Shown here one piece after another: positions 32,992 to 45,654 of a stretch of 64,000 nucleotides of DNA. The position numbers were made by a program, and so were the translations under genes. The notes below the pieces were generated by a model that had not been told where the DNA came from, ran no database searches, and saw only the letters and a list, made by a program, of their open reading frames with translations. The DNA comes from Lineus longissimus (taxonomy: Eukaryota > Nemertea > Pilidiophora > Heteronemertea > Lineidae). The stretch is taken from the NCBI RefSeq assembly GCF_910592395.1, contig NC_088315.1, forward strand, positions 14,493,808 through 14,557,807. The letters are read 5' to 3'. The first letter of the stretch is position 1; each line of letters starts with the position of its first letter.

Positions 32992-35341
32992 GGGTATTAA
33001 TAAACAGTGAAACAGAGAAACGAAGAAATCGAGAACTTTCCCATATCGAGTAGTTAGGCCTTAAAACCTATGTCTATAATGTACGGCGTGAAAATAGACT
33101 AATATGCTAGCCTGGTTTCTTCTCCCACGATGAAAAATGGTTCCCATCTGCGTCCCTTCTCAAAGCACCGATGTACACCTGGCACGGCGAAGTTGCACCC
33201 CCACTTCATATCTCATTTCAGCCTTGTTGTGTTCTGGCGATCAACGAATTGACAAGATGACGATAAGAACTATGCCAGAGGTTAATTACTTTATGAAGAG
33301 GACTGTATATTTATATGGTACAAGCTATCATAAGATACCTACAATTCACTATAGCTGTAAATGCTTCAGCCTAGAGCCAGCGGCTCCGTACTAGTTTTAC
33401 ACACGATTGCGGTGTGTCTTCTCCGGCATCTACAACAGGCTATCCTCCGTCTCGTGTTCGATTGCAGACTTCGGTATTCCAGCCCGGAACGTCAGTAGAA
33501 GGGCGTAGTAGATTATATATATATATCAAATTATTTTCCCACCAAGGGGAATATATCAATACAAGTTTTTTCCGCTAAGGGATATATACTAAAATGCTTC
33601 TCACAACTCAAAGCGTGCTACAACACAAACAGTCTGTAACATTGACTCAGGCTGACTGAAGCAATCTGACCGCTAGCTAGGACTATATAAATGACTTCGA
33701 CTCAACCGGTTCTGCCCAGATGGCAACAGACTAGTCCTAACTAGCCGGCAGGTCGTAACAATAAACTAGCCAGTAAATTAAGAATACTATACCGCCACGG
33801 GTATTCTATAAACGGGGAGGGACGTCAACAGCAAGGCCTCGTCCTTCTCGATCTCTGCAGGGCGGATTCGTCCAAATCGTCAACACGGCTTCTGGCGTAA
33901 GCGGAGAGACAGTGATGGAATCACACCCACTGGCTTCTAACTATATAACTATCAAACAGTCACCTGAATTCAACATACACAGATTAAAACGTGGGTTAAC
34001 ACAACATCTTTTTAGTCCCAAAATACAACTGGGTTTTATATAATGGTTTTCCAGAAATCCGTTCGCACGGTCTATAATTATTAAAGTCTATATAACAGGT
34101 TCGAGTATGTCCAATAACACCAATGGACTAAAATACTAAACGATAACGATTCATTCTAACCGAGAATCAACAACATTACAGCCCATTCATCGAAAATAGG
34201 CCTAAAAGAGTGGAGTGGAAAGTTGCTCAGGTCGACCTGATCTACGCGAGCCTATTCGAAGCACCTGGTCCGCAAAGACCAGAATGCACCTTCAAACATT
34301 AATACACCCCCCTTTTAGACCCCTTCTCAAACTATAGAAAACCATGTCAATTAAATGCACAGATAGCTATACATTAGCGAGAGGAAGACACAAACTGGTG
34401 ATACGTTTACAAACACAGCACGATACACACGGTCAGTGCATCGGCCGTATACAAATGTACGTAAAGCGTGAAAGGCTTCACACCGGTAAAATTATGGCAT
34501 TTTCCATTCTATCGGTAAAGTACGGCGTGAATCAATCATAAAAACGTTACCACCATTTCAACGCTGCTTCAACCATTTCAACCATCTCGCTACGAACTTC
34601 TGGGCGTTGTCATCTATAGAATAGTACAGAACCGGCGGCGATCCTCACTCAATCGCGGACGGAGTCGAAGTGCTGTCTTGAACACACATGCCCATGGGTG
34701 TTACCTAAGTCTCGCCAACATCTCGCAAAATCTCGGTAAACAATTTTTTGGCGCGGAAATAATAATACAATAACGGGGTCAAACCGGGTCAAGGGAGAAG
34801 TCAGCTGATCGCAATAACAAACGATCACTGATCGTCACAACATGTTGAGTATTCAGCATAGTCCAGTCTTAATTAGCAAAGTCTGTATTTTAGATCTACC
34901 CGGTGTAACAGTAGATCGTAGTCCGACGTGAGAAATAAAGCATCTCATCTCCGATATTCTCGACTCTGTAGCTCTGCCAGACGCTACCCGCCTTACGAAA
35001 CAAGCCTCGTCCCCAGGACCAAACAAGCAGGAGGGACGAGGTTACCAGGTCTAAAATTGTCCAACTAAAGTCTTGGTTGATTGGTTTTTAGTGGTTGTTT
35101 TCTTGGTTTTAATAACCTAATACACAGTCAAAACTGTCCAAGCTAGGTCAGGATTTGCTACATGGCTATACGCCCCTTAATTGTTTTGAATTGATGCTAC
35201 TTCATTTTGAACAAAACAAAATGGCTGTTGGCACACAAGTACTGATTTTGTGTAGCAATGCATTGGGAGACGAGGCCTAACTAGTCGATGGGGGAAGTTC
35301 TCGATTTCTTCGTTTCTCTGTTTCTCTGTTTATTAATACCC
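32992..35341. mobile_element. 2.35-kb non-autonomous TIR element with 9-bp target duplication
   Basis: The TIRs are about 69 bp: the left starts 'gggtattaataaacag' (32992) and the right ends 'ctgtttattaataccc' (35341), with few mismatches. The 9-bp direct repeat ATGTACAGT flanks it (32983-32991 and 35342-35350). The same locus without the insertion exists at 31333-31341, followed by the same 'gcgag.cttgggcgagaggg'. Short frames inside (33137-33394, 34344-34541) show no domain. The 9-bp duplication suggests a MULE-related family mobilised in trans. Confidence 0.85.
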
Positions 35342-35350
35342 ATGTACAGT

Positions 35351-35672
35351 GCGAGTCTTGGGCGAGAGGGTTGGGACTTTGATTGCAATCCAATGCTCGG
35401 GATATTGTTAAGCACTTCTGTGTATCTAAGGTTGATGAATAGCGCTATTGATGTATCAAAGCTAGTGTGCCCGTGGTTTAAGCTGCTCTCTGAGTAAAAA
35501 AGTCGTGAGTCTTGAGAATGAGACTTAAAAGGCGAGTTCGTTGAAGTCTTCATATATGAAAGAGTCTAATGGGAGAGACCAGGGGTGTTCGGGAACAACT
35601 CTTCCAGGGAAGGTGAATGATTTTGGCACCGGGGTAACATGTCTGGCCTCTTAGAGCGAAAGCCAATAGGCC
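35351..35672. other. No gene; right flank of the 2.35-kb element
   Basis: The first ~50 bp match 31342-31395 (empty-site paralogue). The rest up to the 1.08-kb repeat array is unique, with no recognisable feature. Confidence 0.5.
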
Positions 35673-38600
35673 TAATATGTAAAGTCAAGGACTTAGTGAG
35701 CCCCCCTTTAGGTCGGGGGAGCTCCCCCGAACCCCCCTACGAGCATATGTTAAGTGCAAGCTCTAACAACTACAGCTGTTACAATGGGGGGGACACCCCC
35801 AAACCCCCCTCCGTCGACATAGGTTTTTACCAGTGCGTTGGGGGGAAGCTCCCCCCAAACCCCCCCGGTGGACAGTCAACTAGCCCTTCTGTGTCATACT
35901 GCTGGGGGGGGGGGGGGTGCGATGGGACCATCCATATAGTAATTATAGTTCCTTCCGACACATTTTTGTTTTGGTAATGTAATACATTGTGATTGTCCTT
36001 ATTCACGGGAATCGGGCGTTTCCAGTGATATACGACACTTAAATGGATTGTCCTCATGCATTCACTTTGGAAACGCATTTTAAAATAGATGTTACGTCCT
36101 GTTAATGGGGCACGTCATCATCGCGTACATTTGGGAAAAACTCCCTAACGAGACCGGAGCAGACGGCTGAAAGTAGTTTATTTATTGGCCGCTAGGGTTC
36201 AGAATGTCGCTCACCCGAATTTTTCACGCAACTTTTGCTAAATAGAGCTAGTTCTAGTTTGTAATTCATTTTGATACTTCAGATTTGGGTAGTAGACTAA
36301 AATAACTTAGTCGTCAGTGTGGTTTTAAGCAGGAAAAACGTATTTGTTTTTCTTAAAGTGCCTTTTTTGGACGGGTGTGTGCGATTGTTTTGTTTATGTC
36401 ACGACTCACGTGACCTCGAACATGTCGACACAAAATTGAAATAGGGCCTAAACCACCCTTTTCTGTCATTATTTAGGACGGATATTTCTCTAATAAAAAT
36501 ATTAATGTAATTGACCAATTTTTAAGGCATATGTAGCGAATTCCCATGAAGATTTAAATTAGATGTTCTCGTAACCTGTTACAACTGGTCTGATTTATAA
36601 TTCAGCGCTACAACTGGTCTGATTTATTTATTCAGCGCCATTTTGAAAAACAAAAAAAAAATGTTTGTTGGATATACAATATTTACTCTCTTTATTTCAC
36701 TTCATTTACATTATATACTCCCGCACACACGTGTATCTTAAGAGCCCCTCCTAAAGGGGGTCTTAATATGTAAAGTCAAGGACTTAGTGAGCCCCCCTTT
36801 AGGTCGGGGGAGCTCCCCCGAACCCCCCTACGAGCATATGTTAAGTGCAAGCTCTAACAACTACAGCTATTACAATGGGGGGACACCCCCCAAACCCCCC
36901 TCCGTCGACATAGGTTTTTACCAGTGCGTTGGGGGGAAGCTCCCCCCAAACCCCCCCGGTGGACAGTCAACTAGCCATTCTGTGTCATACTGCTGGAGGG
37001 GGGGTGCGATGGGACCATCCATATAGTTCCTTCCGACACATTTTTGTTTTGGTAATTAATGTAATACATTGTGATTGTCCTTATTCACGGGAATCGGGCG
37101 TTTCCAGTGATATACGACACTTAAATGGATTGTCCTCATGCATTCACTTTGGAAACGCATTTTAAAATAGATGTCACGTCCTGTTAATGGGGCACGTCAT
37201 CATCGCGTACATTTGGGAAAAACTCCCTAACGAGACCGGAGCAGACGGCTGAAAGTAGTTTATTTATTGGCCGCTAGGGTACGGAATGTACGTCGCTCAC
37301 CCGAATTTTTCACGCAACTATAGCTAAATAGAGCTAGTTCTAGTTTGTGATTCATTTTGATACTTCAGATTTGGGCAGTAGACCAATATAACTTAGTCGT
37401 CAGTGTGGTTTAAAGCTGGAAAAACGTATTTATTTTTCTTAAAGTGCCTTTTTTGGACGGGTGTGTGCGATTGTTTTGTTTTTATGTCACGTGACCTCGA
37501 CCATGTCGATACAAAATTGAAATAAACCACCCTTTTCTGTCATTATTTAGGACGGATATTTCTCTAATAAAAATATTAATATAATTGGCCAATTTCTTAG
37601 GCATATGATGTAGCGAATTCCCATGAAGATTTTAATTTAATTTAACTTAATTTCAACCAATGGGATAGCAACCACCACCGGAAGATCGCGGAGAAATCGG
37701 TAAACTCAACGGAGTTAATTCAGAAATTTACCAAAAAAAATTGTTTGTAGGATATACAATAGTTACTCTCTTTATTTCTAATCATTCACTATATACTCCC
37801 GCACACACGTGTATCTTAAGAGCCCCTCCTAAGAGGGGGGCTTATTAAATGGATTGTCCTCATGCATTCACTTTGGAAACGCATTTTAAAATAGATGTTA
37901 CGTCCTGTTAATGGGGCACGTCATCATCGCGTACATTTGGGAAAAACTCCCTAACGAGACCGGAGCAGACGGCTGAAAGTAGTTTATTTATTGGCCGCTA
38001 GGGTTCAGAATGTCGCTCACCCGAATTTTTCACGCAACTTTTGCTAAATAGAGCTAGTTCTAGTTTGTAATTCATTTTGATACTTCAGATTTGGGTAGTA
38101 GACTAAAATAACTTAGTCGTCAGTGTGGTTTTAAGCAGGAACAACGTATTTGTTTTTCTTAAAGTGCCTTTTTTGGACGGGTGTGTGCGATTGTTTTGTT
38201 TATGTCACGTGACCTCGACCATGTCGACACAAAATTGAAATAAACCACCCTTTCTGTCATTATTTAGGACGGATATTTCTCTAATAAAAATATTAATATA
38301 ATTGGCCAATTTCTTAGGCATAGGGGCCTATGATGTAGCGAATTCCCATGAAGATTTAAATTAATTTCAACCAATGGGATAGCAACCACCACCGGAAGAT
38401 CGCGGAGAAATCGGTAAACTCAACGGAGTTAATTCAGAAAAATACCAAAAAAAATTGTTTGTAGGATATACAAATAGTTACTCTCTTTATTTCTCATCAT
38501 TCATTTACATTATGTACTCCCGCACACACGTGTATCTTAAGAGCCCCTCCTAAGAGGGGGGCTTATTAAATGGATTGTCCTCATGCATTCACTTTGGAAA

Positions 38601-41600
38601 CGCATTTTAAAATAGATGTTACGTCCTGTTAATGGGGCACGTCATCATCGCGTACATTTGGGAAAAACTCCCTAACGAGACCGGAGCAGACGGCTGAAAG
38701 TAGTTTATTTATTGGCCGCTAGGGTTCAGAATGTCGCTCACCCGAATTTTTCACGCAACTTTTGCTAAATAGAGCTAGTTCTAGTTTGTAATTCATTTTG
38801 ATACTTCAGATTTGGGTAGTAGACTAAAATAACTTAGTCGTCAGTGTGGTTTTAAGCAGGAACAACGTATTTGTTTTTCTTAAAGTGCCTTTTTTGGACG
38901 GGTGTGTGCGATTGTTTTGTTTATGTCACGTGACCTCGACCATGTCGACACAAAATTGAAATAAACCACCCTTTTCTGTCATTATTTAGGACGGATATTT
39001 CTCTAATAAAAATATTAATATAATTGGCCAATTTCTTAGGCATAGGGGCCTATGATGTAGCGAATTCCCATGAAGATTTAAATTAATTTCAACCAATGGG
39101 ATAGCAACCACCACCGGAAGATCGCGGAGAAATCGGTAAACTCAACGGAGTTAATTCAGAAAAATACCAAAAAAAATTGTTTGTAGGATATACAAATAGT
39201 TACTCTCTTTATTTCTCATCATTCATTTACATTATGTACTCCCGCACACACGTGTATCTTAAGAGCCCCTCCTAAGAGGGGGGCTTACCAATGCTAATAT
39301 GTAAAGTCAAGGACTTAGTGAGCCCCCCTTTAGGTCGGGGGAGCTCCCCCGAACCCCCCTACGAGCATATGTTAAGTGCAAGCTCTAACAACTACAGCTG
39401 TTACAATGGGGGGGGGGGGACACCCCCCCCAAACCCCCCTCCGTCGACATAGGTTTTTACCAGTGCGTTGGGGGGAAGCTCCCCCAAACCCCCCCCCCCC
39501 CCCCGGTGGACAGTCAACTAGCCCTTCTGTGTCATACTGCTGGAGGGGGGGGGGGGGGTGCGATGGGACCATCCATATAGTAATTATAGTTCCTTCCGAC
39601 ACATTTTTGTTTTGGTAATGTAATACATTGTGATTGTCCTTATTCACGGGAATCGGGCGTTTCCAGTGATATACGACACTTAAATGGATTGTCCTCGTGC
39701 ATTCACTTTGGAAACGCATTTTAAAATAGATGTTGCGTCATCATCGCGTACATTTGGGAAAAACTCCCTAACGAGACCGGAGCAGACAGCTGAAAGTAGT
39801 TTAATTATTGGCCGCTAGGGTGCAGAATGTACGCCGCTCACCCGAATTTTTCACGCAACTATAGCTGAATAGAGCTAGTTCTAGTTTGTTATTCATTTTG
39901 ATACTTCAGATTTGGGCAGTAGACCAATAATATGAGGAAGGCCCAGGCCTTGATAGGGAGCTCTTCGTTAATAGGGCTGGTGAGCGAGAAGACTCGGGGG
40001 GGGGGGGGGTATATAGTTAGGATGATGCCATCATGGCAGTTTACCGAAGAAGCAGTTGGCTAGCACACAATGTCAATGATTGATGGCGAGTAGTTGGTGG
40101 GTGGGAGAGGGGGGATATAGTTAGGATGATGCCATCATGGCAGTTGACCCAATAGACGCTGTCGCAGTATAGAAAATAAGTGGGGAGAATGTGGGAAACT
40201 AAACACAACAGGAGAAGGATAGGTATTTTTGCCCGGAGATAAGCATAATGATCCCAAGACCCAAGTGTAATTAAGATTTATATTCTAATTCAAAAAGACC
40301 AACGTCGCCTAGACATACAGTCATGCATAGACTGATGTAGCACAATGCATGAGACACCCTGTATAACGCAAATTTGAAAAAAAATCACCTCTATGCCTTA
40401 TAACTTCAAGATTAACACCTGATCACTTGGTCAAACTTGGTCAGATGTATTCTACAATACAAGAGACATGCTATTCAGAAATGTATTGGTTTGTGTGAGA
40501 GTAACGTACTGCCAAGTCTACAGCCGCTGGAACAGGGGTATGCATGAAATGACGTCGCGTCATTTTTGGAGACAGGTAGGCCTGGCCTCCGCACCGGCTT
40601 GTGAGACCTGAGGGTAGCGCGTGCGTTTGAGTTAAGTGCGCATGCGCTTTCTACGGAAAATTAAAATGGCCAGTGTTGTGGACGAGTGGTTTCAGGTTTC
40701 ACGGTAGGATTTTGACATGGAAACGGGGAAATAGACATTGAGACCAATGTACTTTCAAGATTATTGCATTATTAATGGAACCAGACCGTTGACATATTGT
40801 CACACCCCATGATATTGACGAAATCGTCGTCGAAACGGGTAGCCCCGGACCGATCATGTTGGTGCGCTTGAAACTACGGAAAAGTTAGCAGACGGAAAAT
40901 CTTTTGCGGAATTTTGCCAGTTCAAAGCACGATTTCGTCGCGGAAAGAGAAAAGTAATCTCTGGCAGCGATGCAGCTTGTTGTTTAATGCATTTCGATTC
41001 GCCCCAGGGTATCGTTGCACTTTGATTCGGCCCTGTTTTGACGAAATCTTCAACCGAACAGCGGCTTCTCTGCGTAAACATCGTAGCGTCCCGCTGAATT
41101 GTTTGGAAAAAGAAAATCTCTCCCCAGGTAAATTGCTGTGCATTAGCGTATACGATTCGCGTGCAAAAATGTCACCTGGGTGCAGAGGTTTTCTGGTTCC
41201 GGTCAACCGGGTCAAGTTTTTTTCGTTGACGGTATACACACACACATTCGACCCTTAACCATAAAGCTCGCTTAAGAGCTCCCTATAACTTAGTCGTCAG
41301 TGTGGTTTTAAGCAGGGAAAACGTATTTGTTTTTCTTAAAGTGCCTTTTTTGGACGGGTGTGTGCGATTGTTTTGTTTATGTCACGTGACCTCGACCATG
41401 TAGACACAAAATTGATATAAAACCACCTTTTCTGTCATTATTTATGACGGATATTTCTCTAATAAAAATATCAATATAATTGGCCAATTTCTTAGGCATA
41501 TGTAGCGAATTCCCATGAAGATTTAAATTAGATGTTCTCGTAACCTGTTACAACTGGTCTGATTTATAATTCAGCGCTACAACTGGTCTGATTTATTTAT

Positions 41601-41735
41601 TCAGCGCCATTTTGAAAAACCAAAAAAAATTGTTTGTTGGATATACAATACTTACTCTCTTTATTTCACTTCATTTACATTATATACTCCCGCACACACG
41701 TGTATCTTAAGAGCCCCTCCTAAGAGGGGGGCTTA
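35673..41735. repeat. Tandem array of a ~1.08-kb repeat (five copies, two truncated)
   Basis: Copies lie at 35673-36763, 36764-37844, 37845-38565, 38566-39287 and 39295-41735. Each full copy starts 'taatatgtaaagtcaaggac' and ends near 'gagcccctcctaagagggg'. Copies 3 and 4 lack the first ~365 bp and are nearly identical to each other (721 and 722 bp). Copy 5 is interrupted at 39956-41283. The two ends contain related inverted C/G-rich motifs ('gtgagcccccct' and 'aggggggctta'). Open frames inside are Pro/Gly-rich artefacts of C and G runs. No known family. Confidence 0.85.
39956..41283. mobile_element. 1.33-kb insertion with GGGAGCTCTT ends in array copy 5
   Basis: Compared with array copy 2, which reads straight through 'agaccaatataacttagtcg', copy 5 has ~1.35 kb of extra DNA here. 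Its edges are inverted ('gggagctctt' at 39956, 'aagagctccc' ending 41283) and TA flanks both. About 20 bp of extra sequence lies left of the left edge. The inside holds a ~35-bp duplicated block ('atatagttaggatgatgcca' at ~40011 and ~40117). No transposase is seen. Confidence 0.6.
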
Positions 41736-42838
41736 CAAAAGTAATCATGTCCAGTCCTCAACCTGGCCCTGCAACACTCAAGTGATGTAACCTCCTAGTA
41801 TAATTGCATCCCGGGATCGCATCCCAAGTGCATCAGGGCGTTTATGGCTTCAGCAGTGACAGGGGAGCCCCCCCCCCCCCCTTCACACACACGCACACGC
41901 ACGCACGCATACACCCCTACACACAGATGTTAATTTGAGTTTTTCCTTCTTCTCTGCGGTAAGCACGGTGGGTAACTGTACTGGTGCATAATTGCCATTG
42001 TAAGACAATAGAAACAAGGCGGTCCCATTACAGTGTTTGAGGGGTATGCAATCGGATATATAATAATCCGCAATACAAAAATGATAAATGCGGGCCTTAC
42101 GCCCCTCAAAATGAACTAATCTTTTGTCGGTTTCTTTTGTGACGTCATTTCCTCTCCAGATAAACACGTATTTTTCTTTGGCAAACCGATACGTTTACCC
42201 ACCGTGGTTAGGGATAGTGAATAGTGTGCTTTGATCACCCAGGCCCTGTTCATGCTGTTGGTGCTCACCAAGGTCATATCACATTTGTGTGTGGATCCAG
42301 TATCTGTCTGTGGTTTTTGTGTCTGTTAACTATTTGTGCATACATGTACTTCTCTCTCTCTTTATCTTGTCAAAAGTTGAACTTTTAGAAAGTTGCACAT
42401 TTTATCAACTGTTACCATGTCTAAATCATGTCGTACAATACATTTCATCTATTGTATCTTTTACGCACGTTTTCCTCTATTTTTTGTGCTACACTTTTTG
42501 CTGAATTTCAATTAAGATGGGGCAGTAATGAACACAATTATGTCGGGAGTTGTTGGGGAACGAAAGCCAAGGCGACTAGGCGCGCCGTGCCCATTTGAAT
42601 GGCGCAGATGTGGGCAGAATACCTCCCATATGCCATATGGAATCTGACGTGCGCATGGATATTGTGCTTAGGCAAGAATCGAATAATCTATTGTAATCTA
42701 ATGTAATCTAATTGAAAAGTTCTGGTCATCAGAATAAGGATGACAGACGATTCCACTATTGACTGACTGTTCACCCGTCCGAGGTCTTTTAGTTTACTAA
42801 GCATCAGACACATCGGGACGCAACTTGCTGTCTCATCC
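41736..42838. other. No gene recognised
   Basis: Contains a C run and a (CA)n-type tract near 41868-41925. The frame on the minus strand at 42167-41883 derives its C-terminus from that repeat and is not supported. The rest is unique sequence. Confidence 0.45.
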
Positions 42839-42847
42839 GACCCGGAC

Positions 42848-43783
42848 GCGAAATTTTTTTCTGCAGGATACTTCTGCCATAGTGTACATCTGACAGCCAA
42901 TCAGAATTCAAGGCAAGCACGTGTCTTTGTTGACATCATCTTTCCACATGGCGCAATAATGTCAACAATGCCACGTGTTCTGATAATCTTGGAAAGAACA
43001 AGTTAGCAAATGGTTAGAGGAGTATATTAGCTAAAATATATTTATTTGCAGTATCTTAACATGTATTTTCATTGTCGAGTGGACTGTATTTATTGGACTT
43101 GTCTGTTAAAGGCGCACTGTGCTCGGCAAAATAGCCGAGGTTGAATGTTTATCTGTCAACCGTGTAACTAGTTCTGCTGTATATGCATAGGTGGCGCCAC
43201 CATTCAATTTATTTTGTTTGCTTGTCAAAATGTGTTTTATACAATGGCCCTTCAACAATGTTCAAACTACCAAAATAGGCCTGATACCTTCAACAGCAGA
43301 CATCGGATACACTGTCCCTTTAATAATTATCAACATTGGCAACACTGTCAGTGTCACTGCCCCTTAAAATTTCACAAATCGCGAGACATCGGATACACTG
43401 TCCCTTTAATAATTATCAACATTGGCAACACTGTCAGTGTCACTGCCCCTTAAAATTTCACAAATCAATGCATGCACTGCAATGTAGCGATCAGATCAGC
43501 TGATGCCTCTTTTGTACGCATAATATCATCAATTTTACAATGAATCTGTGCAATTCATTCCTAAACACTACGACACAAACCTTGAGTTGAGCATAATTGG
43601 GGTCAGACAATGAACTATTGTCACATTCACAGTTGAAGTGGCACTCGGCATGCGACTCGGTATCGTCCATTGTATTTGCATTATCATGCATAAATAAACA
43701 GTGTGACGTCAAAGATCGCGCCAATTGTGATTGGCTGTCAGATGTACACTGTGGCAGAAGTATCCTGCAGAAAAAAATTTCGC
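42848..43783. mobile_element. 936-bp MITE with 9-bp target duplication
   Basis: The TIRs are about 60 bp with two mismatches: the left starts 'gcgaaatttttttctgcagg' and the right ends with its complement at 43783. The flanking 9-bp direct repeat is GACCCGGAC (42839-42847 and 43784-43792). Inside, an ~83-bp segment starting 'agacatcggatacactgtcc' is tandemly duplicated at ~43299 and ~43383. It is non-coding and MULE-like by duplication length. Confidence 0.82.
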
Positions 43784-43792
43784 GACCCGGAC

Positions 43793-44446
43793 GTCACAAT
43801 CCTGGGTCAGGATAGCCAGACCTGCATGCCGCCATTGCCGCCTCACTACACTAATATCATTGCGCTGGACCTGCTCAATTTATTTCTTGCTTTGCAGGAA
43901 CGCTGACAAAGACATGACTTAGAGAAGAATCTCGGCCAAGAAAGGAAGGGACGAGTCAAAGCTTAAAGCATGACAATCCCTTTTACAAAATCTACTTCAA
44001 AGAACACTGCAAAGATGTAGTTCTTGGTACAATGTATGCATGTATCATGCACATATTCCTCACCAAGAAGCTATTAAATAGATATATTTCAGAACTGAGG
44101 GATGCCGTTTCTTCTTCTTATTTCCACATATTATAAATATGGCCGGGGATATTTGGCAAACCGCTCGCCGAACCATTTTTGTCAGTCCTGTTTGGAGAGC
44201 CGGTTGCCGAACAGCACTGAAATATCCACCCAGTTTGGTAAGTCCGGCTTAAGGAGTGCATTCCTCTTGTGAGAACTATAACAAAAGGTTTGTACCGTAA
44301 GTAATAAAAACATAAACAGTTTTGATGTGTGTTTATTATCATCAATTAGTCATAATTGACATAGACGTATCAGCGATTTATCGATTTATCGATCACCGAT
44401 ATGCCTTTGTTGTGGTACAAGCATCATCACTTTCAATTTGGCTTAT
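43793..44446. other. No gene recognised
   Basis: Unique sequence between the MITE and the start of the duplicated LamG locus. A small near-repeat ('gaaccatttttgtc', 'ccggttgccgaacagc') occurs at 44170-44225. No exon is supported. Confidence 0.4.
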
Positions 44447-44542
44447 TGATCAATGTTCCTCAATGGATTATTGAGGATCACTCAGATCAAATCTGTATCA
44501 GACGTCGATGATAATCGGGTTTCTTCCGCGGAAACGCCCAAC

Positions 44543-44627
44543 ATGAAACGCCTGCTGCATTCCAGTTTGTTGCTGTCAATCCACATTTCCTTGCTGACAG
44601 AGGCAATCCTACACCAAAATACGGAGC
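44543..44627 (+). CDS. Signal-peptide exon of LamG-domain gene, copy 1
   Basis: The ATG at 44543 starts 'MKRLLHSSLLLSIHISLLTE', a basic start followed by a hydrophobic stretch typical of a secretion signal. The exon ends before 'gtgagt' at 44628. The paralogous exon in unit 2 (56407-56491) keeps the same start, length and donor, which supports it as real. The gene copy is probably dead, because its LamG exon carries a stop. Confidence 0.6.
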
Positions 44628-44734
44628 GTGAGTACCACCATACATACTTAGTGCTTTCTATCGCAATTCCGCACTCATCCTCGATATTTTCTCTTCAATG
44701 ATGAACCTAACCGATTCATTCCTGACCGCAGCCT

Positions 44735-44840
44735 CCTCCTCTCGAGCCCAAAGATGAACCAAACCGATTCATTCCTGACCTCCGCCTCCTCCCCACGAGC
44801 CCAAAGATGAACCCAACCGATTCATTCCTTACCGCAGCTA
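44735..44840 (+). repeat. ~55-bp tandem repeat, absent as a tandem from unit 2
   Basis: 'gatgaacc.aaccgattcatt' followed by 'cctgacc.c.gcctcctcc' occurs three times in unit 1, starting near 44700. Unit 2 has it once (near 56569). It lies right after the first intron and may touch an exon. Confidence 0.65.
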
Positions 44841-45172
44841 GCCCATTATATAGCCTCGATCCGCTACGCTGTACATCGAGCCTATGTGTAAGCTCGAAAA
44901 ATGCCAGGAATTCTAGCCCAAACGCATTTGAGTTTAAGCCATGAAGAAAAACAGGAAAACCCCTCGGTGTAAAAATAGTTTGACGTCAAAAGGCTAGCCA
45001 ACCAATCAGGCCATTGTTTCGGCAAGAAATCATTTTCGCTATAGGCACCTCGCACTTCGTACGAAGTATTGGTCTAGACCGGAGCCACCTCCCCTCGTAC
45101 TTCCGCCCATCAAACAGAGAAGGATATCTTTGGAAGAATTCTCGTCTAAGGATATTCTCGTTCCTATTTCAG

Positions 45173-45358
45173 CTATCATCAGTTATAGTGTGAATGGACC
45201 TCATCCAGACGTGAGGTGGGTATAAGTTCCTCTTTCAGCTATCATCAGTTATAGTCTTAATGGACCTCATTCTGACGTGAGGTGGTTCTATGAACATTCT
45301 CGTTCCTCTTTCAGCTATCATCAGTTATAGTCTGAATGGACCTCATCCAGACGTGAGG
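45173..45358 (+). CDS. Triplicated short exon ('SYSLNG') of the LamG gene, copy 1
   Basis: Three copies of 'cagctatcatcagttatag' plus ~20 bp ending 'gacgtgag' occur at ~45171, ~45237 and ~45313. Each is preceded by 'ttcct.tttcag' and followed by a GT donor. They encode 'AIISYSLNGPHPDVR' or close variants, resembling the first strand of a LamG domain. Unit 2 has one copy (~57213-57256). Exact donor choice is uncertain, and the middle copy has two substitutions. Confidence 0.5.
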
Positions 45359-45654
45359 TGGGTATATGGACTTACAAGCAATCACGAAAGGAGGTCTCAA
45401 ACCGACTTGGATGGCCAATATCACTTAATACCTCATGTTCGCTCAAATGATGCAGAGACGAAACTGCATTGAGCATGGCTTCAAAGGCCATTCATGTCCA
45501 AGAATAGTCTCTCTGCCAACGTAGATGTTCATTTAATCGCCAGGTCCCGGATGTGGCACACAGGCGCTTGGCGATATTCGAATCATAGCAGAGCATAGCG
45601 ATCGTACCTACAATCAGATACCCCCCCCCCCCCCCCCACAGAATACATAGAACG

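Noticed and set aside
35639-37165. Pro/Gly-rich open frames in the 1.08-kb repeats
   Set aside because: They arise from C and G runs in a tandem repeat, recur wherever the repeat does, and show no domain or start context.
40854-41258. Overlapping frames on both strands inside the array insertion
   Set aside because: No domain, no start context, and they lie in a non-autonomous insertion.
41883-42167. Minus-strand frame with a basic and Cys-rich end
   Set aside because: The C-terminal part is a translated (CA)n-type repeat. No homology is recognised.
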